Part shown: piece after piece, positions 16,744-24,761 of the stretch
Numbering within the stretch: the first letter of the stretch is position 1
Layout of the letters: the number at the start of each line of letters is the position of its first letter
From: RGIG4140 sp045614025
GTDB taxonomy: Bacteria; Pseudomonadota; Alphaproteobacteria; CAAHEQ01; UBA3637
NCBI GenBank assembly: GCA_045614025.1
Contig: JAZLCE010000011.1
Span: forward strand, 1 to 55,277
DNA: 55,277 nt
Direction of reading: 5' to 3'
The notes under the pieces: model-generated
Seen by the model: only the letters and a program-made list of their open reading frames with translations
What the model was told of the DNA's origin: nothing
Databases searched by the model: none
Made by a program: the position numbers and the translations under genes

Positions 16744-16755
16744 AATTTTTCCTTT

Positions 16756-17145
16756 TTAAACTTTTTGATGAATATTATTATGAATTTGTTTTATAGAATG
16801 AGATGAGATTTTTTCTTTAACACTTACTGTTTGAAAATCAAAAGACTCTGGATGATCTAACAGCTGTTGAGCCGTGGATTTTTTTAAGCCTAACAGTTGA
16901 AGCATTAAGAAATTTCTTTTAACAAAATTTCTGATCTCAGAAACATAAAGATAGATTTCTGTTTCTTTGTTTTTATTTTGAAATAAAAGAAGACTTGGGT
17001 TTTTGCTATAAAATTCGTCTTTAAAATCCGTTTGAGCTTTTTGATGAATATAATCAACAAGGCTTAACGGCGTGTTTGTTTTAATTGCAAATTCTTTTAA
17101 TGGCACAAGGGCTGTGAATTGCATGTGAGGAGAAGAAGTATTCAT
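16756..17145 (-). CDS. Unrecognised single-repeat protein (repeat operon gene 3)
   Basis: 129 residues holding one complete copy of the ~100-residue repeat found many times in its neighbours (LKEFAIKTNTPLSL..YIHQKA, a short variable middle, IYLYVSEIRNFVKRN, LLGL), with a short polar tail. Its ATG shares one base with the stop of the 723-residue paralogue (TAATG) and has AAGAGGA upstream, so it is translationally coupled. As the minimal form of the repeat it may be a stand-alone partner of the longer proteins (inference). Confidence 0.75.
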   Translation of the reverse strand: MNTSSPHMQFTALVPLKEFAIKTNTPLSLVDYIHQKAQTDFKDEFYSKNPSLLLFQNKNKETEIYLYVSEIRNFVKRNFLMLQLLGLKKSTAQQLLDHPESFDFQTVSVKEKISSHSIKQIHNNIHQKV

Positions 17146-19316
17146 TAGTTTGATCCTCTTTGTCTATTTGTTGGATGGGTGTTTAAATACACCAATTTCT
17201 TTAATTTTTGATGAGTGATTTTATTATGGATATACCAAGGTTCTTTTTGAATTTTTTGAACAAATTGTTCAATTTTTTCTTTTTTGAACCCGAGGGCTTG
17301 AAGGTCATTTTTTCTTGCAAGTAAAAAGGCGGGTAAGCAAAGTTCATCTGCATATAAGGTCATTTGCCCGCTGATCGTATAGGCAAAAGAAAAAACAGGA
17401 CAAGGCTTGTTATCAATTTGAACTTTATCATGTATAAAATATTTTTTAACAGTGTTTGCTAAAAATTCTGTTCGTCTGGTAGTCATGCCTAAAAGTTCAG
17501 TTAAAGTTGTTAACGTGATATAAGAGTCTTTCTTTTGATGAAGTGTTTTATCAAAGAAAATAGCTTCAGCAACAATTTTTTTAATTTTAAAGGCGTTGGC
17601 ATATTTTTGAACAAATTGTTTTAACGCTTTTTTATCAATGGCATAATCGCCAAAACCATGACGTTTGCCACGCATAAATTGAAACATTGGTTTGAATGAA
17701 CCAGTTTCATCTTGATACTTGTCTTCTAAACAATTTTGAAGGATGTATTCTTTAAAATTTTTATCATCAATATGCAAATATTCTTTTAAATTATTTAAAT
17801 AAATGAAATCATCTGAAATAAGCTTATATTCTTTTTCACCAGAAAGATGCTCAACCATTTCTTTTTTAAAGCCTATTTGAATAAGCTCTTCTTTATGATT
17901 TTTCAAAAAAGAATGAAAGGCTTGCTCGTTTTTAAGCGCATATAAGAAAGAACGTTGACTTTTGCAACAAATAAAAGATTTTTCTGTTATATCTTCTTTT
18001 GAAGCAAAGGTTTCTGTTTCAACACATCTTTTTAAAAGGGCAAATAAGGGCTTGGATCTGGCATAATCTGATTTTAAACGCGCAGCAGCATCTTTAAAAG
18101 TTAACATTTCTGGTGTTCTTTTTAAAAGAGGCGTTTCGCCCATTAAATTTTCAAGTATTGGTTGATTAATCCCTAATTTTAAAAGGTTTTCTTTATTCAT
18201 TTGAAATAAAAGAGGGATATTTTCTTTTTTCACAAACAAGGTGTTTTTATAATTTAACAAAAGTGGTTCCTTGTTTGCAAGGGTTTGATTTTGCGCCGTT
18301 TTTTCAATTAAAGCCATTATTTTTTCTTGCATCTCTTTTATCGAAGAAAGCTTTTTAATAAGAGTGCTGATTTGTTTGAAATTCTTTAAAAAATCTTTTT
18401 TATCAGGTGTTTGCGCAATCACATCTGCCATAAAGAATCCCATTTGAACCAATTCTTTATGATGCTTTTTAATAAAAGAGGGTAAGCCTTTTTTATGAAT
18501 ATTTATATAAAAACAAGATCCATGTTTAACGCTAGTAAATAAGCGAACGGTTTTTAAAGCACCTGTTTCATCTTGAAGTTCAAAGGTTTCATCAAGATAA
18601 TTTTGAATGAATTGAAAGAGCTCTTTTTCTTTATTGTTTTTGCCAAGCATCAATGAAAAACCGCGTAAAGAAATAAAATCATGTTCTTGATCGAATTCAA
18701 GCGCTTTTTCTTTAAGATGCGTTTGATATTTCTTTAAAAAGAAGGGGAGGGCTTCTTTAACTAAATAAACGGCACTGCGCCCGCGCACTGAAGGAGAAAA
18801 GCAAAACATATTTTTTTGAATTTGGGCGCCTGTTGATTCATCTAAAGCTGGATAAGTTGCTGTTAAAAAAGTATCTTTAATATATTTTGTTAATAAACAA
18901 GTTACTCGTGGGTTATTTGTGAATTTTGTTGCAATTTTGCCAATTAAAAGAAGGTTATCTTTTTCTTTTGTTTTTTCATCAACGGAAAGAGAAGGGATGA
19001 TATTTAAAAGGGCATAGATTCGCTCTCTTTCAACGCCAAGTTCAATTAAATTTTCTTGATGTTTTTTTAAAAACGGCAAAAGGGCTTTATTATAAATATA
19101 AAGGCCGAATTTTTTGCCTTCTTTTGTGCCATAATGAAAAATACGAATAGGGCGCTTTTCATTGTTTGGAAACAAAAAAGAAATTGTTTCATTCAGCGCA
19201 TTTTTTTGAATATAGTCTTCAATAATTTGATTAAATTTTGATGTTTTATGCAGTAAAAGAGAAATTTCTTTAATGCTCGTAAAATTTTGGTTTAAATCAA
19301 CAATATTCTTTTTCAT
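17145..19316 (-). CDS. Unrecognised protein with seven ~100-residue repeats (repeat operon gene 2)
   Basis: 723 residues, the longest of the set. About seven repeat units can be aligned by eye, each with a helix, F/YI..., ETF/TF, variable strand region, Y...KEALPFFLKK-like helix and L..(L/M)G end. The third unit is the clearest: SLRGFSLMLGK, QFIQNYLDETF, QDETGALK, YINIHKKGLPSFIKKHHKEL. No signal peptide, membrane helix or catalytic motif was recognised. Lysine is abundant, partly through base composition. Weak ribosome site; 18 bases follow the upstream paralogue. Confidence 0.8.
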   Translation of the reverse strand: MKKNIVDLNQNFTSIKEISLLLHKTSKFNQIIEDYIQKNALNETISFLFPNNEKRPIRIFHYGTKEGKKFGLYIYNKALLPFLKKHQENLIELGVERERIYALLNIIPSLSVDEKTKEKDNLLLIGKIATKFTNNPRVTCLLTKYIKDTFLTATYPALDESTGAQIQKNMFCFSPSVRGRSAVYLVKEALPFFLKKYQTHLKEKALEFDQEHDFISLRGFSLMLGKNNKEKELFQFIQNYLDETFELQDETGALKTVRLFTSVKHGSCFYINIHKKGLPSFIKKHHKELVQMGFFMADVIAQTPDKKDFLKNFKQISTLIKKLSSIKEMQEKIMALIEKTAQNQTLANKEPLLLNYKNTLFVKKENIPLLFQMNKENLLKLGINQPILENLMGETPLLKRTPEMLTFKDAAARLKSDYARSKPLFALLKRCVETETFASKEDITEKSFICCKSQRSFLYALKNEQAFHSFLKNHKEELIQIGFKKEMVEHLSGEKEYKLISDDFIYLNNLKEYLHIDDKNFKEYILQNCLEDKYQDETGSFKPMFQFMRGKRHGFGDYAIDKKALKQFVQKYANAFKIKKIVAEAIFFDKTLHQKKDSYITLTTLTELLGMTTRRTEFLANTVKKYFIHDKVQIDNKPCPVFSFAYTISGQMTLYADELCLPAFLLARKNDLQALGFKKEKIEQFVQKIQKEPWYIHNKITHQKLKKLVYLNTHPTNRQRGSN

Positions 19317-19334
19317 TTTTGACTCGTTATTTGA

Positions 19335-21239
19335 TTATTCTTTTGTATGATTTTGTTGCATACGGGCGCGTTCGTTAAATTGATCTTGACGGATACGGCG
19401 TTTGTGAACAAATTCTTGATGAAAGTTTGGCGTTAAATCCGCTTTTGAATATGCTTCGCGAAGGTCTTTGCTTGAAAAACCTAATTCGGCTAATTCAAAG
19501 GCATGTGTTGCGATAAAGTTTTTAATGGCTTTTGCCTCGATCATTAAAGATATTTTGCCACTTTGACTCATGGCATAAACAAAAGAATCTTCTTCTTGAT
19601 TTGTTTCAAGGTTTAAATATTTATCATCTTGACATGATTTTTCAATAAAGTTTTGAATTTTTGGGTATAAATGACGGGGTTTGCCCAAAAATTCAGCAAG
19701 GTTTTCCATGCTTAACATAGTGTCTGTTCGAATTAAAATTGGTTTATTTCTTAAAATGGCTTTTAACGTTGTGTTTTGCACTTTAAGTTCTTTTTGATGA
19801 CGGGTTAAAAGGGTTAAAATCGCATCTTTATGAATGAAATATCTTAAATGCCCTGAAGCTTGGCGTTGCATAAAAATTAAAGGTTTTTCTTCTTGCTGGC
19901 CCTCTTCATTTATAAACGAAAATGTTTCATTGGCAAAGGCTGGGATTTTAGCAAAATGTTCGCGACCAAAAAAATGGTATTTTTCAGATAAATCATGAAC
20001 AGGGATAATATCTTTTTCAGGCATCATTTTTTCTTGTTCTTTGAAAATATTTTCATATTGAAACAAAGAAACGCCATGTTTTAAAAGCAAGTCTTTATTA
20101 TTTTTAACAAAAGCAAGAAGAGCTTCTTTATTTGCAAAAACATAATTTTTAGCATCATCTTTGCGGGCTCCCACTTTAACAAAAATTGGTTTTTGTGTGA
20201 GTGCTCCTGTTTCATCTTGTGAAACATAGGTGTCATTTAAATGAAATTGGCGTATTTCTTTTAAAAGAGGAGTTAAAATATTTGAATGCAAAAATTGGCG
20301 CGCAAATTCGCTGAATGTGATCATATCTTCTGTTTTTTTCGTGATGGTTTGATTGTTTAAGAAATGATCAAAAGTGGCCTTTGTAATTCCAATGGCTTTT
20401 AATTCAGCTTCGTTTTGCTTAAGTAAAAGAGGCATATCTTCTTGTTTTAAACAATAAATGGTTTTATGACGGCTTTTACGTTTTAAAAACAATGGATTAT
20501 TGCAAGAACTTTTATCTTCACTTAAAGGTCTTTTTTGATGGATTAAATGATTAAAGAAAAGAGCATTAAAGGCGCTTCTATGTTGATTTTGGATATGCAA
20601 TGCTTTAAAAAGATCGCCTTGTTGAAGCAAGTTTTCTTCTTTTTTGAAAGCGGGAATTTGATCAATCAGCGCTTGGATATTTTTAGCCCCTAGTAAACTT
20701 AATTCTTCTTGATGGGCTTTGATAAAAGGTATAATCCCTTCTTTTTGAATGCAAAGATATGTTTTAGAATGGCTATCCATTGGATAATCAAAAATAAGCT
20801 CTTCACTTAAGGCGCCTGTTTCATCTTGTTTCATGAAAGTATCATGCAAGCATTTTGTTTCAATGAATTTGAGCAAATCTTGCTCTTTTGAGGGAGGCAT
20901 ATTTAATTTTCGGCGCAACATTCTTAAAGAAATGGTGGGGCATTCGTTTTCAAATTCAATGGCTTTTTGCTTTAATTCTTCGCCTCTTTGTTTTGCAAAT
21001 GAATCCAAGGCAAGTGGATTAAAATAGGGGGTTTGTTTGCCATTTCTTGGTTCGGCTAATTCAAAAACAGGCAAAACTTTTATCTCGCCAGCAGTTGTTT
21101 GATATGAAAAAGTATCATTTAAAAAATTATCTCTGATATAATTTTCAATTTTTTTTGTTATTTTTGAGTTGCCCCCACTAAATTTATGTGCAACAGTCCA
21201 AACATTTAAAAATTTTTCATGCAAAGAATTTTGACTCAT
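19335..21239 (-). CDS. Unrecognised protein with six ~100-residue repeats (repeat operon gene 1)
   Basis: 634 residues and the promoter-proximal member. Approximate units: 8-98, 99-200, 203-302, 304-408, 410-504, 507-600. Unit 2 is a good type example: TISLRMLRRKLNM, LLKFIETKCLHDTF, QDETGAL, TYLCIQKEGIIPFIKAH, EELSLLG. The start-helix plus beta-hairpin plus end-helix layout could be a winged-helix-like fold, but this is a guess. Basic C-terminal tail (HKRRIRQDQ). Preceded by AAAGGGGAAAAG and a strong promoter. No known family recognised. Confidence 0.8.
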   Translation of the reverse strand: MSQNSLHEKFLNVWTVAHKFSGGNSKITKKIENYIRDNFLNDTFSYQTTAGEIKVLPVFELAEPRNGKQTPYFNPLALDSFAKQRGEELKQKAIEFENECPTISLRMLRRKLNMPPSKEQDLLKFIETKCLHDTFMKQDETGALSEELIFDYPMDSHSKTYLCIQKEGIIPFIKAHQEELSLLGAKNIQALIDQIPAFKKEENLLQQGDLFKALHIQNQHRSAFNALFFNHLIHQKRPLSEDKSSCNNPLFLKRKSRHKTIYCLKQEDMPLLLKQNEAELKAIGITKATFDHFLNNQTITKKTEDMITFSEFARQFLHSNILTPLLKEIRQFHLNDTYVSQDETGALTQKPIFVKVGARKDDAKNYVFANKEALLAFVKNNKDLLLKHGVSLFQYENIFKEQEKMMPEKDIIPVHDLSEKYHFFGREHFAKIPAFANETFSFINEEGQQEEKPLIFMQRQASGHLRYFIHKDAILTLLTRHQKELKVQNTTLKAILRNKPILIRTDTMLSMENLAEFLGKPRHLYPKIQNFIEKSCQDDKYLNLETNQEEDSFVYAMSQSGKISLMIEAKAIKNFIATHAFELAELGFSSKDLREAYSKADLTPNFHQEFVHKRRIRQDQFNERARMQQNHTKE

Positions 21240-21272
21240 CTTTTCCCCTTTAAAAAAAGTTTATTGGGGAAT

Positions 21273-21301
21273 AGTATATCATAAAATGGCACTTTTGTCA
21301 A
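21273..21301 (-). promoter_or_regulatory. Promoter of the repeat-protein operon
   Basis: On the minus strand TTGACA, 17-base spacer, TATACT, about 34 bases before the first ATG. A small inverted repeat (AAATGTTTT/AAAACATTT, 21300-21321) just upstream may end the membrane-protein gene. Confidence 0.8.
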
Positions 21302-21319
21302 ATGTTTTTAACAAAACAT

Positions 21320-21946
21320 TTACTTATGCTTTCTAGTTAAAGAAATGTAAAATTCAACAGAGGAGAGGAGTAATAAAAAGTAAGCGAAAAGTTCGGCTGA
21401 TTCTTCAATGAAACGACGCATTAAGATCACATCTGTGGCATTTGGCAAAACCGTTGAAATAAAAGAGCGATTGCCAATGGCTTGTGCTAGTGGAATGAAG
21501 ATAAACATGGCAGAGCACATCATATAAAAAGCAGGGCTTGAGCAAAACAAAAAGATTTGTTGCTTAAGTTTTTTTCTTTTTTTAAAGAGATAAATGCCAG
21601 CTAAAAGTGGGAAGATATAGCAAAATTTCCAGCTGATGAAAGGGATGATATTATCAAAAAGGCTATCCATTTCTCGGCAAACGGCAAAAAGGCATAAAGA
21701 GGAAAAGAAAAATAAAGTTGGGCGGAATTTTTTTGATTTAATCCCTTGAAAAAAGAAAGAAATAATGCAAAAAACAAGCAAAGAAAGTTGAAGGTTTTCA
21801 ATGATGCCAAATTCCCTAAAAGTATTTTCCTTGTAAATATAGGCAACACCCCTTAATCCCAGAATTAAAAAGAGGGATAGAAAAAAATAAATCCCTTGTC
21901 TTAAACAATTAAAAACAATTCTTTTTTGATCAGTGGTTAAATTCAT
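21320..21946 (-). CDS. Polytopic membrane protein of unknown function
   Basis: 208 residues from the ATG at 21946; the frame could extend to a TTG at 21997, but the ATG with AAGAGAAAG upstream is preferred. About six hydrophobic segments are seen. Polar landmarks lie between them: EFGIIENLQLSLL after the first, VCREMDSLFDN in the middle, and RRFIEESAELFAY before the last. Acidic residues inside otherwise hydrophobic helices suggest a conserved functional site. No family named with confidence. Confidence 0.75.
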   Translation of the reverse strand: MNLTTDQKRIVFNCLRQGIYFFLSLFLILGLRGVAYIYKENTFREFGIIENLQLSLLVFCIISFFFQGIKSKKFRPTLFFFSSLCLFAVCREMDSLFDNIIPFISWKFCYIFPLLAGIYLFKKRKKLKQQIFLFCSSPAFYMMCSAMFIFIPLAQAIGNRSFISTVLPNATDVILMRRFIEESAELFAYFLLLLSSVEFYISLTRKHK

Positions 21947-22125
21947 TTTTCTTTCTCTTTCTTGCTCTTTTTTCTTATTTAATACAATGATATGCAAGAT
22001 TTTGTCAAGAGATAAAATGGTTTTATTTTTTTTGATAAGAGCGCCTGTTTATTTTAAAAATATAAGTGTTTTCTTTTGCTAAAAAAGTTCTTTTTTTAGA
22101 TATCTAAATAAAATATTAACAAATA

Positions 22126-22154
22126 TTGACAAATTTAAAGGTTTGTGATATGAT
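22126..22154 (+). promoter_or_regulatory. Promoter of the LRR gene cluster
   Basis: TTGACA, 17-base spacer, TATGAT, 27 bases before the first LRR start codon; the leader carries AAAGGAG. Confidence 0.8.
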
Positions 22155-22180
22155 TTGAACCTAATTTTAAAGGAGCCGAT

Positions 22181-23221
22181 ATGTTAAACGAAAAACGAGA
22201 AATTGATGGAACGCTTTATGTTTTTGATGAAATTATCCCTTCAAATGCATTGCATGGACGAATGGTGACTAAAATTATTGCGCCAAATGTTGTTTCAATT
22301 GAAGATGATGCAATTTATCGTTGCCCAAATTTAAAGAAAATAACGGCTTCAAAACTTCAAAAAATTGGCGATAATATAGCAGAAGATTGCCCTTCATTGG
22401 TTGCGGTTGAAGCGCCATTATTAAAAGAGCAGGGAATTGTTTTCTTTGGATCTTTATTCATTGATTTAAATAATAAAAAGATTTTAAATTTAGGTGATTT
22501 TGGATCAAAATTGATTAAGGTTTTAAATGAAGAGCTTCAAAAAGGAAATAAGTTAAGCATCCTTGAAAAAGAAGAGGGGATAAGGGTTTTAAAATTAGAT
22601 GAAAATGAAATTTTAAAAGAAAAAGATGGCAAAATTAAAGGAATTTGTTTACCAACTTGTTTAACATTTCCAGCGCATGCGTTATATGAAAATAATTTTG
22701 TTGAAGAGCTTGTTTTATTATCAGCAACCAATATGGATCACAATGCTGTTTATAAAGCAAAAGCCTTAAAAAAGGTTGTTGCATCACATCTTAAAACAGT
22801 TCGTTTTTCAAATTTTTCAAGATGTCCAAGTTTAGAAGAAGCTATTTTGCCTGAGCTTGAAGTTTTGGGTGAGGGGTGTTTTTGTTATGATAATAAATTA
22901 TCCGCTTTTTCGTTTGATAAGCTTGAAAGTGTTGAAAAAAATTGTTTTTGCTTTTTGCCAGAAGTTGAAGTTTTTTGCTTAAAAAATGCCGAATTTATTG
23001 GCGAAGGTTCTTTGCAATCAAATGAAAAGATGAAGGCGGTTTTATTGCCTGAATTGGTTGAAATTGAACGAGGCGTTTTATATAACAGCCAACCAGAATA
23101 TCTTTATGCCCCGAAAACAAGAGAAAGAGCTGTTCGGATTAAATATTTAAAAAATGCCAAGCAATTGATTAAAGGTAAAGATATTTTAAGGGCCGAATAT
23201 CGAGGAAGAATTAAAGAATAA
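22181..23221 (+). CDS. BspA-type leucine-rich repeat protein 1 (LRR_5)
   Basis: 346 residues. Repeating ~22-23-residue units of the BspA/LRR_5 kind run almost throughout, e.g. NVVSIEDDAIYRCPNLKKI, LKTVRFSNFSRCPSLEEAI, LEVLGEGCFCYDNKLSAF and VEKNCFCFLPEVEVF. Such solenoids bind proteins or glycans and are common in host-associated microbes. No signal peptide was seen, which is unusual for surface BspA proteins. Unlike the next three genes it lacks their shared N-terminal domain. First gene of a tight four-gene run; strong AAAGGAG site. Confidence 0.85.
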   Translation: MLNEKREIDGTLYVFDEIIPSNALHGRMVTKIIAPNVVSIEDDAIYRCPNLKKITASKLQKIGDNIAEDCPSLVAVEAPLLKEQGIVFFGSLFIDLNNKKILNLGDFGSKLIKVLNEELQKGNKLSILEKEEGIRVLKLDENEILKEKDGKIKGICLPTCLTFPAHALYENNFVEELVLLSATNMDHNAVYKAKALKKVVASHLKTVRFSNFSRCPSLEEAILPELEVLGEGCFCYDNKLSAFSFDKLESVEKNCFCFLPEVEVFCLKNAEFIGEGSLQSNEKMKAVLLPELVEIERGVLYNSQPEYLYAPKTRERAVRIKYLKNAKQLIKGKDILRAEYRGRIKE

Positions 23222-23222
23222 A

Positions 23223-24761
23223 ATGCCTTTTAAAGCAGTGTATAATACCCTTAAAAAGCAAAATGGAGAACGTTTTGCAAAAGCGATCAGAAACTTTGAT
23301 GCAGAGATTTTTTTAATCCCTGGGTTAAAAGATATTGTGAAACACGCTGGGCGCGAAGCGGGCCCTATTTTATCTTATTTAAAAAGCTTGAAAGCCAAAG
23401 AGGGAAAAAAAGAACGGGCCATAGCTTCAAATTTTGATTTATTTCAATTAGCGCAACAAGCTGGATATAAAGTTATTTATGTCGATACGTTAAAAAAGCA
23501 AAATATTATTCGTTCTTTTTTTGAAAAAGATGAAGAACTTTGCACCTTTCGGGATAGTTTAAGATTTCAACATTATCATATTTTTCATTTTATCAAACAA
23601 GGAGCTGAAAAATTAAATCGCGCTGATTTTTTTTGCAAAGAGGCAAGGGATGATGAATATGGCACTTCGGTGATGAGCCTTCAAGTGGATAAAGTTGAAG
23701 GGCATGTTAAGATTTGTAATCGATATAATCATACGGTTCATAATCCAGATAACACGTTAGATGGTAACCCAGATAATATTATCCCAGGACTCACAATTGC
23801 AATTGAAAAATTTTTAGGGCGCAAATTAGATGTGGCCCAAACGGCGCTTCCTGAAGGATATTTAAGTTTAAATGATCATATTTATCATTATCACAAAGAA
23901 TTAGATAATATTTATTACGGATCTGATTTTTATATTCAAAATCATCAACCCATTGAAATTAATAAAGATTATCAGATGATTGTGGATACCTTTTTGATTG
24001 ATTTTAAGAAAAATGAAATCAAGCAAATTTTGGAAGATAAAGAAATTCAAGATGAGGTTGATACAAGTTATCAAATTATTCCTTTGCTTCAAGAAGAATT
24101 GGCTTCAGGGGGCAAGTTAAACAGGCGAAAAGAAGGGGATTTAGAGGCGGTTTATTTAGATGATCGATGCATTTTAAAATCAAGAAATGGAATGATGACT
24201 TATCTTCATTTAAAAACGCCCGTGAAAAGCTCTTGTCCTTTGTTTGTGGAGCATCCAAGCATTGAAGAAGTTTATTTAGATCAAATGAAAGAAATTGGTA
24301 ATACGTTTGCTTCCCAATCTTTTTATGCCTGTCCGAATTTAAGGGTTTTATCATTACCTCAACTTGAATGCCTTGAAAACCATAGCGTTTTGCATTTGCC
24401 AGTTTTGGAAAAGTTAGATGTATCTCATGTGAAGAAAGTTGGTTTTGGATGCCTTAATTATTTAGGCGAGGTAAGCGAAATTGATTTATCAGCTTGCACA
24501 AAGTTGGGTTCTTATACATTAGGGAGAAACAACCAGCTTCGAAAGATTAATTTAAACGCGCTTAAAGTTTTGGAAAGAGAATCTATTGTTGAAAATCCTT
24601 TGTTAAGAGAGGTTTTGTTGGATTCTTTGGAAAAGATGGATCAGTCGGCGCTTTCAAATAATCCTTGGATTTTGCAAGGGTCTTTAATCATGCGCGTGGA
24701 TCATAACAATGTTTTTAAATATATCCAAGAACAAAAGAAACAAGGATATGTTTATGAATAA
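23223..24761 (+). CDS. LRR protein 2 with shared N-terminal domain
   Basis: 512 residues. Residues ~1-215 form a domain also present in the next two genes, with landmarks LKKQNGERFAKAIRNFD, ELCTFRDSLRFQ.Y, EYGTSVMSLQ, ICNRYNHTVHNPDNT and NIIPGL. Then come a linker with YHYHKELDNIYYG and an LRR_5 solenoid from about residue 330 (FYACPNLRVLSLPQLECLE, LDVSHVKKVGFGCLNYLGE). The start is one base after the previous stop, so translation is likely coupled. No signal peptide or membrane anchor. The N-terminal domain is not one I can name. Confidence 0.85.
   Translation: MPFKAVYNTLKKQNGERFAKAIRNFDAEIFLIPGLKDIVKHAGREAGPILSYLKSLKAKEGKKERAIASNFDLFQLAQQAGYKVIYVDTLKKQNIIRSFFEKDEELCTFRDSLRFQHYHIFHFIKQGAEKLNRADFFCKEARDDEYGTSVMSLQVDKVEGHVKICNRYNHTVHNPDNTLDGNPDNIIPGLTIAIEKFLGRKLDVAQTALPEGYLSLNDHIYHYHKELDNIYYGSDFYIQNHQPIEINKDYQMIVDTFLIDFKKNEIKQILEDKEIQDEVDTSYQIIPLLQEELASGGKLNRRKEGDLEAVYLDDRCILKSRNGMMTYLHLKTPVKSSCPLFVEHPSIEEVYLDQMKEIGNTFASQSFYACPNLRVLSLPQLECLENHSVLHLPVLEKLDVSHVKKVGFGCLNYLGEVSEIDLSACTKLGSYTLGRNNQLRKINLNALKVLERESIVENPLLREVLLDSLEKMDQSALSNNPWILQGSLIMRVDHNNVFKYIQEQKKQGYVYE

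Noticed and set aside
24709..24753. Upstream ATG of LRR protein 3
   Set aside because: It lies within the previous gene, has no ribosome site, and the conserved domain starts only after 24754.
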